The notes below the pieces were generated by a model. That model saw nothing but the letters and a program-made list of their open reading frames with translations, made no database searches and was not told the DNA's origin. Source: Membranipora membranacea (Eukaryota > Bryozoa > Gymnolaemata > Cheilostomatida > Membraniporidae). Taken from it: 64,000 bases of DNA. Position 1 is the stretch's first letter, and every line of letters begins with the position of its first letter. The translations under genes were made by a program, and so were the position numbers. This document shows, one piece after another, positions 11,394 to 23,417 of this stretch. The DNA is taken from positions 6,949,001 through 7,013,000 of the forward strand of contig OU612066.1 in the NCBI GenBank assembly GCA_914767715.1, read 5' to 3'.

Positions 11394-14283
11394 GATCTGT
11401 GACAAAAACAGAACCTTTGGTGCTATCTACAGCAATTATCGGCCATTTAATCCCGGTGTCATCTTTTAGTTGCCATAAAATATTTTGAAAGTATTTTTGT
11501 CGAGAAATTATCACCTATCACCTCTAAGTGCGACATATCCAGCACAATGACCTTATTGACAACCTTTCTATTAATAGTGAACTGCGGACCAAATTTGAGC
11601 TGCCATACACACTTTGTACATATCAATCTTTTCCATCTATCAGTGCCTTGATTGCTTTATCTAATTAACGATGAGGCTGGATATTTATTTTCCTGATTTT
11701 TTCAGCAAGACGCCTACGGCATACCAATTTAAGCAATTTTCTTACTGCTGTAATTTTATTTTTCGTACAAAATTGCACCCACACTCTATAAATTAACTCA
11801 TTATGTTTATTAGTTCCTACTTTATTACTGGCCATCTAACTAAAGTAGGGCAGCTTCCTCCACCAAATTATGTCAGACAATAAGTTAATAGCCCCATTTA
11901 TTTATAGCCTTACGGTGCTTCACAGTTTACTGATCTAGTCCGACAGCATTTGTTTATTCCTGAGTATTAGTCTTCCACTGACTCATGTGTCACAAGCATA
12001 TGCCACCTATTTTTTGCAGCCAGATACTGTAGGCATCCAAGCTTTAATATTTTTTTACCAGTCAAATTTGTAGCTTGTATAAAGCATAATAGATATGTTC
12101 AGAGAACGAGTTCCAATACATTTCTACTTGCACTTTTTTAATGTTCATTCAGTCATTCGTTCAGCTAGAGATGTACATAACTTGCCAATCAACACTTATG
12201 ATTAAGTTTCATCTATGCCTTAACCATCTCAACTGGTACCTGATTCTTGTGATGTACCCCGACCAGGAGAGTCAGATGTAGACTGAGATCAATATCTATA
12301 AGGTAGAGAAGCTAGTGGCTTGGCAACTAGAGAGGCCAAACTAATTATCTTCCCTTGCAATGACTCAGAACTTTAGAGAAGACAACTCTTAAATAATGAA
12401 TAAGACCTGAAGGTGTTGCAAGGTTTTGGCATTTGCTTTGTTATGCAATTATCACCAATTCCAACATGTATTTGAACAGTAGAGGTGATATTCTAAAAGA
12501 TAGATCAGATGCATCATGGGCTTGATCCTTCAGTCAATGCAGCTCTTCATGCATGCCAAATTATTTCGATTTTAAAATCTCACTCATTTACATTCTCAGC
12601 CACTAGTCTGATATTGATGTTACTTACACCACAGCATTCTGCTTTGATTAGTCACATGCTTTTCTCTCACCAAGCCAAAGAAATTCGAGAAAAATGGAGA
12701 ACAATCTCGTTGTTTTCAGTTGGCATCGAAAATAACCTGAAGAGTCATCATCCTAGAGCAAACACGGCAGCAGGCTAGATTTGGTTTACCATGTGCCATT
12801 TGGCATGTTTGACAATTCTGTTCTACCAGCTATTTGTGCTTTCCAAATTTCAATTTGTTCACACAAATTACCCATGATTGTTTAAAAATCATGATGATGA
12901 CCAGATTTTTTATACGGGCTGAACTAGTGGCTAACTAGATAGGCGTTCTCACTAAATGAAATGATGGGGCCGGAAAACAGTAACTGTGACCAGTAGTAAT
13001 CAGAAGGAACAACGACAAAACATTGCTACAACTACAAAGATTGTATTGAGACCCCTTTGTCAAAATGGCTAAAAGATTTTCCTTCCAGTTCTTTTTTCAT
13101 GACTCTCGTTTTGCCAATAATATTCATTTACTGAGAGCAATGAACTACCTCAGAGAGCAGGGAGGGTGAGTAGTATTTTTATCACTCACGGAGTTTTCCC
13201 CTCAGTGATATTGTATTGAATCTAGCCTAAATTCCCAAACTTATCAGTTCTATGGGATTTCCTGTTACCCCTCCTACAATCTGTCAATGTTATCATTTTA
13301 GTGTTGTTATGTTGAGTGAGCATGATCAGCTGAGTGCAGTACATGATTTTGGCTTAGTTCCAAGAGCTTATGTTCTGCTTATTCGATGCAGAGTGATTCA
13401 ATGAAACCAGAAATATCCTGTATTCATACTGCACCAGACTGCTCATTGGCAGAACTTCTACTGCATTTGAGTTGAATAAGGAGTGCGCCTACATCAGAAT
13501 CAGACATATTGAGCTGAATTCACATCTGTCACCTGTGCAAGGAAAAGAGCATCTGTGTTGTGTTTGGAGTTCTCAACTTTTGATAGGTTACAGGTAAGTT
13601 GTGTTGGTAGCATCATGTTGCAACAGTGTTCTGTGCCTCAGAATTCTGAAACATTAGATCTAGTATCAGCAAGGAGCTGTTACTCCTTGGTATCAGTAAC
13701 TCCTTGGGTGTAGCGTGGAAACTTTGCTCAGCTCCCTTTTCCAATGATAATCAAAACACGTATGAACGGACCTTATCTATAATGAATTCTTTGTCATTAT
13801 TGGAACTCTCCGCATCTCTAGAAATTCTTTGCATTGATAGATGCTTTTTCGCATCTTGAGAAACTCTTTACGTTTCTAGTAAACTATCATAAGGATTTCA
13901 ATGGATTTGGAATATTTTAAAGCACCAGCAGTCCAGCAAGCTGACACCCTCCAACCTAACAAAATCAACACTCTATATTTACATCAATAGACAGACCTTG
14001 AGAACGGCCACTTACAACGAAAAACCAATTAAATTTTATTGAAATCATCCACAGGTTTTAGAGACACAGGTCGACTCCAGGCGTAGGGTTTGCCTGTATC
14101 CCTATAGAGTGAGCGTTAAATGAGATAAACGTTAAATTCTGAACAAGCTTATTTGCCGGTTAACAACTTTCTGTTAAAGTTATGGAGACCTGAAGCACCA
14201 AGCATATCATAGCACAGTTGCTAGAATGGTAGATATGAAAATCAATGTTTGCAATAATTTAGTTTGTAGTACTGACAATTTCA
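11394..14283. other. Intergenic region, mostly without recognisable genes
   Basis: This lies between the SLC22 stop and the dehydratase start. Apart from the two-exon candidate at 13065-13404, I see no gene. A further open stretch ends at a strong donor (TTACAG|GTAAGT, near 13591) but could not be joined to anything. The 3' UTR of the SLC22 gene should occupy the left part; no AATAAA was found close to the stop. Confidence 0.45.
13065..13404 (+). CDS. Candidate small two-exon gene (unrecognised)
   Basis: I do not recognise this product. An ATG at 13065 opens 33 codons ending at a good donor (GGAGG|GTGAGT, exon 13065-13165). After a 136-bp intron with a pyrimidine-rich acceptor (TATCATTTTAG), a second exon 13302-13404 continues in the same phase to TGA. 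The predicted 67-residue protein begins MAKRFSFQFFFHDSRF and includes MNYLREQGG followed by VVMLSEHDQLSAVHDFG. It is neither low-complexity nor membrane-like. Both splice sites and the frame agree, which is more than chance ORFs here usually show. It could still be chance or a gene fragment; it could also be longer, since an open stretch with a strong donor follows up to about 13591. Confidence 0.3.
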
Positions 14284-17200
14284 ATGGCGGAGAGTAAAGA
14301 GAACGGACAAAATGGGTCTCATAAGGAGGAGGTGAAGTTACCAGGAGGTCTGGGCCCTGCTGGAACTGGTATTATTAGAACAGGTATGTGTTTGTATGTA
14401 TCCAAGCTTTACTCCATAAATAACAAACTCGACTATCTCGTCTACCACGGGCATTAAGAATCATGGGTGGTATGTTGATTGCAAAGGCAAAAGGATGAAA
14501 TTTTTAAGAATAAGACAAGTAAATCTAAGCTGATTGAATTGATTACATCAAACGCTAGCAGTCTTTTTCAATGTGTTCAGTGCAGCTGTAACTACTTTCA
14601 AAATATGTCTTATATCCTATCAAGACAAAAAACAACTTAGCAGAGAGGGTAAATATTAAGTTTCAGACATGAAGTCTTGGTTTAACTCTCTGAACATGTG
14701 CAGGCTGACCTTGATACCCCTCACTAACGCTGCTTGCAGACTGACTCTGAGATATGAGTCCCTCTGCACTGTAGCAACAGTGCCACAAAAGGGCCCGATT
14801 GAATTGCTTACATTTTGTCTCTGCAAGCTATCCTTCTCCTTTTGTAGTGGTGTGAGTGTGAATTTTCAGTATGGAAACTCAAATACATTTTAATCAATTT
14901 AGTCACCTTGGTGATAGGTAATCAACCTAAATTGATTGGTTGCGCATCATGGGCAAAGTGCCCCTCACTTTCTGTTCCTGTTTACTGTCCGCCGTGATGT
15001 TCAATCATCATGTATAACACAAGGTCACCCGCCCACCCCACAGTGTTATTTGCTGACCATACTATTTCTCTATGTTATTCACAACGTTAGAGCTCCTGTA
15101 TTCTAGCACGAATGGGTTCTAATATTCAGCTGAATATGTTCTCGACAAGTAAGTTTGTAAGCGGGTAAAAAAAGGTAACCTAAAACCCTGATTACCTTTG
15201 TTATGAGTTTCATCTCAACTAAATATCTGGCGCAGTAGGATCCTTGGCCTCTGCCTGGAAGTAATTTTATCTTTCTGTCGAAAAATCAAACCTGCATCTT
15301 TTCTCTTAATTGACCTGCAGATACAGAGCTTGTATTAGATGATCTGAATATCCGTCACATGCTGGAGGACAATGATGAATCTATCCAGAAGGATGATATG
15401 TGTGACCCCTTGAATCCCAAAGTCAGCACATTTCAAGAGATCAGCGCTGCCGCTTATCGGATCAGAAGTGGCATACTCAGAACTCCCTGCACTGTAAGTT
15501 AGCTGTGTTTTTATTGTATGTTTTTTGACCCAAAACTTGTGCGGCAAGGAAATTACACAGGCAGGTATCAAGATGACAGTTTTGGGCAGTGATAGCACAA
15601 AAACACAAAAGTTGTTTGACATGTGAAAACTGCGCAACACTCTCTGCGCTCTTTAATATAGCCAGCTCAAGTGTAATTCATGCTGAGGCAACCAACATCA
15701 CGTAGCTTTTTCTATATAAACGATATAAACTAAATATAGTAAGGATACGATAGATTGCAAAATGCATGTAAAAAACATAAACAAATCATTCACGTTCTCA
15801 TTATTATTGACTAGATGTAAATCTACTACAGTGTAGTAAGTGATTTATTGATCTGCTCAGTAAACAGTTAACTGACCTGACTAAAGTGCATCGCAGCACT
15901 CAGCCTTATGTAATAGTTTGGCAGCTATCCTGGTGGCTTTAGTTAACACTTCTCACAGAATATATGAACCTGGAAAGATTTGGGCCTGAGCTGTTTAAAA
16001 ACTACATAAGAAATACAAAACCATCAATTTTGCATGACGTGTACTATGAAGAAAAAAGGAAAACACGGGTAATCACCCATTGCAAAAGAACGACAAGCCA
16101 AGGCGATAATAAAAATATACAAATTTGAAAAAATTTAGTTTTATCACATATGATGGCAAGATGCCAGATTGAGTGGATTATAATTATTTGAGTGACCCAT
16201 AAAAAATAGAAGCTTCTTCAATTTGATTTTAATTCCTGATGTCTTGATTTCAACATGGTCATTCTGAAGAATAAAAAACTCATCTGTTTAACATATTTTC
16301 ATTTAACTTGCAGAGATCAGGGCTATCTAGGATGTACGGTATGGATATCTGGTTTAAGAAAGAATTCGACCAATTCACCGGAAGGTCAGTGGCCTACTGT
16401 TTGACCATGGGATATGGTGATTCAATTAAACTTTGGACTTCGGTATTGAACAAAATCATTTTACCAGATGCCCGATCTAAATGTATGTAATATTAATACA
16501 GAACTTGATCAGCTAATGTGACATCTGGTGCAACTTCATGTGCAACTGATCCCATCGATTAAAAGCCTCCTGTTTATAACGCTTCTGTCAGCCCTGTCAT
16601 CAATATTTATTAACAGAATTGATCTCACTTTAATCTCAGATATGACTATGCATGCGATGCTTATGCTACAAGCTAAATGACTGGTTAAGGGCTTTTCCGG
16701 TTCTATTTGATAGATTTATTCAAAATTCAAGGTTTTTAAATTTTGTTACAGTTTCAAGGAGAGAGGAGCTCGTAATACACTACTGAATATTCCTGCAGAA
16801 AAGAGGGCTGTAGGAGTTGTGGCAGCCAGCGCTGGTAATCATGCATTGGCTCTGGCCTATCACGGACAGCTACTCAAGATTAACGTCACCGTGGTCATGC
16901 CTAAAATAGCGCCCATCATGAAAGTACAAAACTGCAAGGTGTTCGGTGCTAATGTTATAGTAGCAGGCGAAGATTTGGGAGAAGCAAAGAGGATCGCTCT
17001 GTCACTCAGCAAAAAATATCACATGATTTATGTCAACGGGTGAGAATTTAATACAAAATCAGCAGATTCTTAGTCAAAGGTTATGTGCAGACAATCTCTC
17101 AACGCATGTCATCCGAAGATGTTTTTGGCTGCCTAGGTACTTCAACAACCACCTGATATAAAAATAGGTTTGGCATTTGTTATGACAGTGTAGAAGCACC

Positions 17201-19267
17201 ATAAACAGCTGAGGATGCCTTTGACATTTGATTGAAATATTTTTCAGATATGATCACCCACATATAATCGCCGGTCAGGGAACAATCGGACTGGAGATCA
17301 TAGAACAGGTGGATAATATCGACGCTGTGGTGATACCGGTCGGTGGAGGAGGTCTCGTAGCTGGAGTAGCTCTTGCAATAAAAACTCTCAATCCTGAGAT
17401 CAAAATTATTGTAAGCATTTACTGATAGGATAAAAAGGAAACTTAGTCAACCCTATTTTCTTCGGATTTTAAATTTAGCTTTTATGCTAATTGAAAATAC
17501 ACCATTTACTTATCACGCGGATCATTCAATCATTCAATTTTTGTAGAATTTGCAATGATAACTGATAATTTAAAAAAAACAGGTTGCTGAATTTAAGTTT
17601 TTGAATATCTCGGTCTGGTAATACGATCATCCAGACCTGTTCTATAATCTTCACTCCGATTGAGTATATATATATTCCTTATTTATTTCTCACAGGGTGT
17701 AGAACCAGAGCGGGCAGATGGCTTTGCTCAATCACTGAAATCTGGTAAACCTAAATACTCTGCAGTCTCTCACACTTTAGCTGACGGTAAGCTTCACAAT
17801 GCTATATAACAAGTTTGGAATGAGCCTAAAATACTTCATGACTTATGTTTTAAAAAAAATTTATTAATTATTATTTTACTTGCCTGTCAGTTTCACTACA
17901 AACAAACTTTTGACTAAAAGCCATATAAAACATGATCATGAGCTATCATGTCTATCCCATATTTTCTGTTCAAGGTGACCATACAGTCTTTTATTATCAC
18001 ATTTTTTCTTTTTGCGAACTGAATATAAAGCGTTTATAATTTACAGGTCTAGCTGTGCCTCTGATAGGAGTTAATGCGTTTGCGACAGCTAAGAACCTGA
18101 TAGATAAGATGGTTACTGTGAGTGAGCAGGCCATAGCTCTGTCTATACTCAGACTGGTGGAGCAGGAGAAGGCTGTCATAGAGGGGGCAGGTGCTGTCGG
18201 TGTGGCTGCCATACTAGATAATAAGCTACCTGAGCTACAGGGTAAAAGGTCAGAGCCAAAATATGTGTATCATCAACCTGAAATTTTGACAATCTATCTG
18301 TCTTCGATCATTTGTCTAATATTGTTTATAATTTATACGAACAGTTTACTTGTTTCATTTTGCACAGATTACAAAAATGCTCCGTAATGTCCTTTATTTG
18401 AACCACAACACTGTCAGACATGGTATAATGGTTGTAATACTTTCTTGACCTATAAAATAACTAATTTGAGGTGCGGTTTCTTTTAGGGTTGTTGTATTAC
18501 TATGCGGCGGTAACATAGACACAAGTATACTAGGGAGATGCCTCGAGCGAGGGCTTGCAGCTGATGGACGCTTGGTGGCCTTCAAAGTACTTATACCAGA
18601 TTCCTGCAATGCTATAGCTAATCTCACTAAACTCATTGGGACGGCAGGTGCCAGGTAGGCCATTGATCTGATAATCTTAAGAAATCTGTGAAAGTTCTAG
18701 TTCAAACAAGACATTGCAGAGACCTTGAAACACAAAATAACAATGAAGTAATCTACTTCACAATGAAGCTCAATAATACGTCATAAGAATTTTGTTTACC
18801 TGTTTCTACCAGTTGGAGTGCATGAAAACAATATTCATAGGATAGCCAGTAAGTTACTCTTCAGACTGGATGAGTTGGGGCTGTTGAACTCGTTATAAAT
18901 GATGAAATAAAGGTGATGACACCTCTCTGATTGCACCTTCCTCTATTATATAGTGCGATGCATATAAAGTATAAAAGTTATGATCTCATATCTTCAAAGA
19001 GGACAACTCCCTAAGAAATAATTTTCAGAAAAAATTTCAAGCAGTGCTCACTAGTGTAAGAGTTCCTTGACAGTTCTATAGATTGCAATTTTTTTTTCTT
19101 CCAGTGTGAAGGATATCATTCATGAGAGAGCTTGGATAAAGTCGGATGTTTTCCAAGTTGCCGTGAAGGTTGTCTGTGAGACAAGGGATAAAGAGATGGG
19201 ACTCGGGCTAGAAAAGCTGCTGAGAGATAACTATGAGTTGCTATCCTGGAATCTTCCTGCTGTCTAA
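14284..19267 (+). CDS. PLP-dependent threonine/serine dehydratase
   Basis: Fold-type II PLP enzyme of the threonine dehydratase/serine dehydratase family, expected to deaminate L-threonine (or L-serine) to a 2-oxo acid plus ammonia. Nine exons join in phase: 14284-14383, 15321-15493, 16314-16384, 16752-17039, 17248-17410, 17696-17786, 18047-18248, 18487-18654, 19105-19267, giving 472 residues. The N-terminal 70 residues are variable and hydrophilic. Residues about 110-122 carry QFTGSFKERGA, whose Lys (about 117) binds PLP; the motif is split across exons 3 and 4 and restored by splicing. [14 protein letters not shown] follows. The glycine loop [12 protein letters not shown] (about 241-252) binds the cofactor phosphate. 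[10 protein letters not shown] lies near 370. The C-terminal 55 residues ([15 protein letters not shown]) look like a short ACT-type regulatory part, so allosteric control is possible. Serine racemase is a less likely alternative because of this C-terminal part. An AATAAA at 19942 may end the transcript. Confidence 0.9.
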
Positions 19268-20497
19268 GCAAGAAGACTTTTGGCTACTTCTTTAAATTTC
19301 AAGCGTCACTTTGAAACATATCTGCCTTTTTATATGGAAAGTTTGTTAACAGAAAAGACAGCATGCCCTGAAGTTTCATGTCAGTTTTTTCTAAGCAGCT
19401 TTATTCTTTTAGTTCAGTTTGTGTTTTGACTCCCAATCCCCAAATCATGCTTAGAACACTTGTTTATCCAGCGAAAAAAGACTATTGTGCTAAAGGCATA
19501 TAGAATTTTGGTATCTTCTCGTTTGGCAGCTACAAACATTGGTTCTCCGTTATCATTGACATATAAACATATCTATCATATACATATCTACTGTTCATCA
19601 TCAAATCATTAGACTACCTTGCTTACTCATAGAAGTTGATTTGCTCTCTTTAAATTTGAATTCATTGTAACCTGCAGTATACGTATACTGAAATTACACA
19701 AATACAAGTTTTTACTGTTTATTTTGATGAACAATGATATATTTTAGTATCAAAGTAGATAATATAACTACAACACTAGAAAAAAATTATCTTCACTAAT
19801 CAAAGATATGTAGGGCTGAAAAAAATTGCAGAAGGCTTAACTAAGTGAAGAATCAAACACTGTCCGATTGCACCATGAGTATTTTTTCATTATCTGACAT
19901 AGATAGGAAATTGTTAAGAGACGGTTGAAATGTCAAAATCTAATAAAGAGGTTGCCAAACCGATCTTGAGAATCTGACAAGAATATAGACCATAGAGATA
20001 TCATCAACAGATTTGGTATCCAAAACCATTTCATTTGCTCAAGTTCGTTGAGAGTTTTCAGGTGAATATTTCCCTGAACACAAATTGCGGGATATTCATT
20101 GTAATTAGCTGAAATCACCAATATGGTCTATATAATTTTGCATTTTTGTCTTCTTATAGGCAGGGGAACTGGCACCGTTTTTTGATGGTGATAGATAAGT
20201 AAAAGGACCACTGGAGTTGCCCTCCTTTTTTTATGTCACGGGGGGGGGGGCCCCAACAAAACTAATGGCAAACCATGAAATATCATTAAAAGACTGTAAA
20301 ATTGTAGTTGGTGGTTTCTGATAGTTACATCAATGTAATGCACTACGTAAAATTATGCATTAAAGTGTATAGAGTATAAATAAAAAGGAAAAAATAGTTA
20401 AAAGAATAATGGAGCTGAGCACAGCGCGCCACTACTGTACTCAAATGATTTCTTGTTTTTGTACATTGGATTAGTAACAAGTTGATAGTGATATATA
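19268..20497. other. Tail-to-tail intergenic region
   Basis: This lies between two convergent genes and should hold both 3' UTRs. AATAAA occurs at 19942-19947 on plus and at 19718-19723 on minus, so the transcripts may overlap antisense. A run of 11 G followed by 4 C lies near 20240-20254. No gene is seen. Confidence 0.45.
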
Positions 20498-22133
20498 CTA
20501 GAGATATATTCTACTTCGATGATCCATATCTCCAGCGGGGGAGTTCTGTTGTGAAATTTCTTCTCCGCTATCCACATTTATTTCTCTTCTTCGGGACCCA
20601 GCCCCACCACTTCCTGTATAAGAGGGTGGCGATCTCTCGCCCTCTGATTCTACTCTGGCTAGGAAGAATACGGGTTAAAATAGTTGTGGTTCTGATTTGC
20701 TGCATGCAAATATACATCATATCATTGTAGGTTTTGCTGTTGCTTGCGCTACTAAATTGATATAAATTGTTACCTAACACAAAAATTTGTCAGTAGTGGC
20801 GGCAAGGTAGACAAAATAGAGCTTAACCGAAAGTACTAAAATATTGGCATAACTGAACTTGAAGATTAAATTTTGAATGGGAATTCAATCAAATCTAAGT
20901 TCATTGAACTGTTGACACCATTGATCACAACTTTTAAGTGAGAGGATTTCAGGAGTAAAATCGTTATATATCAGACCCTCTAATGTCAGAGCGTAAAGTT
21001 CATAGTGATTTGCCTTTCAGAATTAAAAACAACTTTTCCTGCCATTTATCAGTAGTGAAACTGGCTGACGTATGCACAGGGGAATTAACCTAGCTGAAGA
21101 CTGAAAAAAGGTGGATGCTCTGTCAAGGGGTTACTACAAATGGAACCAATGAATTTGATCACTAGCTAAGAAAAGTGTAGGGATGTTTATGCGTCCAAAG
21201 AGATATATGCTTAAGCCAATGTGTTTGATCAGAGCCAACACATATGTTTGCATTCTACCAAACTAACTGCTCAATAGGGCTGCAGAGTTCCGCACAGACT
21301 GGTTTGAGATAATGACAGCTCACCTGTACTGGCGGGTGACGTGGTGGCCTGCGCTGATGATGTAGTTGTACCTGGTGGAGGCGGACTCGACATCGGCATC
21401 ATCGCCCCTATCATCTCATCCTTCTCCCTATTTTTCTCTCTACATCAAAAGAATAATATTCAACTGCAGATCAAATTTTGGACTGTTTTTCTGGGTTCTG
21501 CAGCTGATAGGTTTATTGCAACAAATGTTTAAATCACCTGAGGGGGGTCGGGGAAGGTATACAGTAATGAGCCATCTTCTCATGTTAGTAACTAAATGGG
21601 TTCTGTTAGCCCTGTCACAAAGATGTGTCTATAAATATATAAATGAGTTTCTTTTATCAATCGTAGTTTGCGTGCGCATGAAGCACAAACTTAGCGATGA
21701 CGAAAACTCCCCACTATTTGCATGTGACTCTCAAGTCATGTCCAAAGATGGTGACTTACTTCTTGACGGGTGAATAGCAATACCAGGCTATGAGGGCTAT
21801 AGTACAGATTATAAGTATTAGCACCAGTCCACAGGCTACGATCATCATCAGGAAACCACCCACTGTAACATATAATATGTCCTTGACACCAAACAATCAC
21901 AAACAAGCTCAGATCCTTGGTGTAGTGCGTCCTAATGGGTTGGAGAACCCTAGTATTGTTTCTCTAAGTACAGAAACACACACTAACTATCTGTGCTAAA
22001 ATCCTGCGAAAGCACTGGTCGCTACTTGTCCGACATTAAGTGAAAAAGCAATATATTTGATTTGATTATACTCACCACCGAGAGAGCGGAGAATGTCTGT
22101 GTTTATAAACGTAGGATCGTTAGTAGCTACCAT
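20498..22133 (-). CDS. Small single-pass membrane protein with PPSY motif
   Basis: I do not recognise a named family. Four exons join in phase: 22133-22076, 21862-21760, 21439-21324, 20658-20498, predicting 145 residues. Residues 1-19 (from MVATNDPTFINTDILRSL) are short and polar, without a signal peptide. About residues 22-47 are a strongly hydrophobic membrane span ending WYCYSPVKK, so the N-terminus is probably extracellular or lumenal and the basic C-terminus cytoplasmic. The tail has a Pro run (MSSPPPPGTTT), a Thr/Ser-rich stretch and PPSY, the classic WW-domain ligand used by NEDD4-type ligases. The general plan resembles small PPxY membrane adaptors (WBP1, CYYR1 or shisa-like), but that is by layout only. 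Exon 3 has a second in-frame acceptor 12 nt downstream. The last exon has a competing acceptor giving a different short C-terminus. Confidence 0.65.
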
Positions 22134-23417
22134 TTTGTGATTGTGAGCGATCAGACAGCACCAGTGATCAATGAGCTTTAGAAGTTGTAGTAATTAGCGG
22201 CTGTCACATAAATTACCGCAGCTTACAATTTTACACCTATTAACTTCAGTGCTCCGTAGTAATGATCACTTCATTAGGTTGTCATAAGCGTCAATACCTC
22301 TCAACTTTTGTAAGTTTTTTGTCTATAAAAACTTTATTTCAATTCAGGTAGAAAGTTGGCTTGAGAAAGTTCACTGAGTTTGAATAGTCTGTGAACAAAG
22401 AGTGCGGGGATAGCGTGAGCTACTAGAATAAATCTCTGCCTAACTACTCCTCAGCATAAATTAATATACTTCAGCAAGTGTGTAAACAGGTTTTGTACTG
22501 ACAGATCTTGTGCATATAGAAATCTTAAGAAAATAGACAGGATATTATAATAAAAGTGAACAGCGATCATGTCACCATTGTTGGCTTAAATCAGAGGTAT
22601 GCCGAGGGTTTTGGATATCAGTGCTACTTGAGTGAATTGCTATAAGACGCCCTTCTTGTAAACTGCTTCAGCCTTTGATGCATTTGAAAGGGAAATGTGA
22701 TATTCCACAGAAACGGTAAGGCAATACCCTTTGACAATCATATTTATTTTTAAAGAGCTTAGACTGATTAATTGTATTACAAGTATGCATGATAAAAAAC
22801 ACACGACTGGTAGATATTTATGAGGCTTATAATAATTTTTCTTTAGGGCATTTGATACCCTAGGAAATTCACAAAAAGTAAGTTATAAATATGATGTTTC
22901 ATGCTATCATGATTTGTTGTAGTAAACACAAAACAATTCATTGGAAAAAAACTCTACAAATCTCTACATATAGAAAAGAAAATGCTCATAGTCATTATCT
23001 ACACAGAAGACAAGGTCTTTGAGCTGCGTTTAGGAAGCTCAATTTCATCAAAGTGAAACAAGTTAAATCTATTTATAAGGCAAACTCAAAAAAAGGTATT
23101 TAAGCACCATTAAACTGAAACTACACAACTAATAAGTTTCACTAAGTCTAAATGGATAAAAAAAAAGAAATTGCAGGTGACATGTTTCCAATGTAAATGT
23201 AAAATGTGAGAATAAAACCATGAAGGAAAAGTTTTAAATGCATCATATGTGGTCCTATAAAACTATCGTACAATGTGTCTGTCAAATAGAACACATTGGT
23301 CTATATTTTAAAAAAACATGAATGATAATATGGCGACAAAGATATGCAGCAAATTTGATAAACTTGGTGATTTAATGAAAATTTTCTGAAAAAGAGTTTA
23401 AAATTAATGCCCACTTC
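22134..23417. other. Intergenic region downstream of srGAP
   Basis: No gene is seen. It should contain the 3' UTR of the srGAP gene (ATTAAA on minus at 23371-23376, shortly after the stop) and the promoter of the small membrane-protein gene that starts at 22133 on the same strand. Confidence 0.45.

Noticed and set aside
16308-16490. Dehydratase exon 3 read through to 16490
   Set aside because: The donor at 16385 restores the essential TGSFKERGA motif with exon 4; reading through destroys it.
18241-18246. Donor at CAGG|GTAAAA for dehydratase exon 7
   Set aside because: It gives the wrong phase for exon 8; the donor eight bases later (AAAAG|GTCAGA) keeps the frame and gives the family sequence [12 protein letters not shown].
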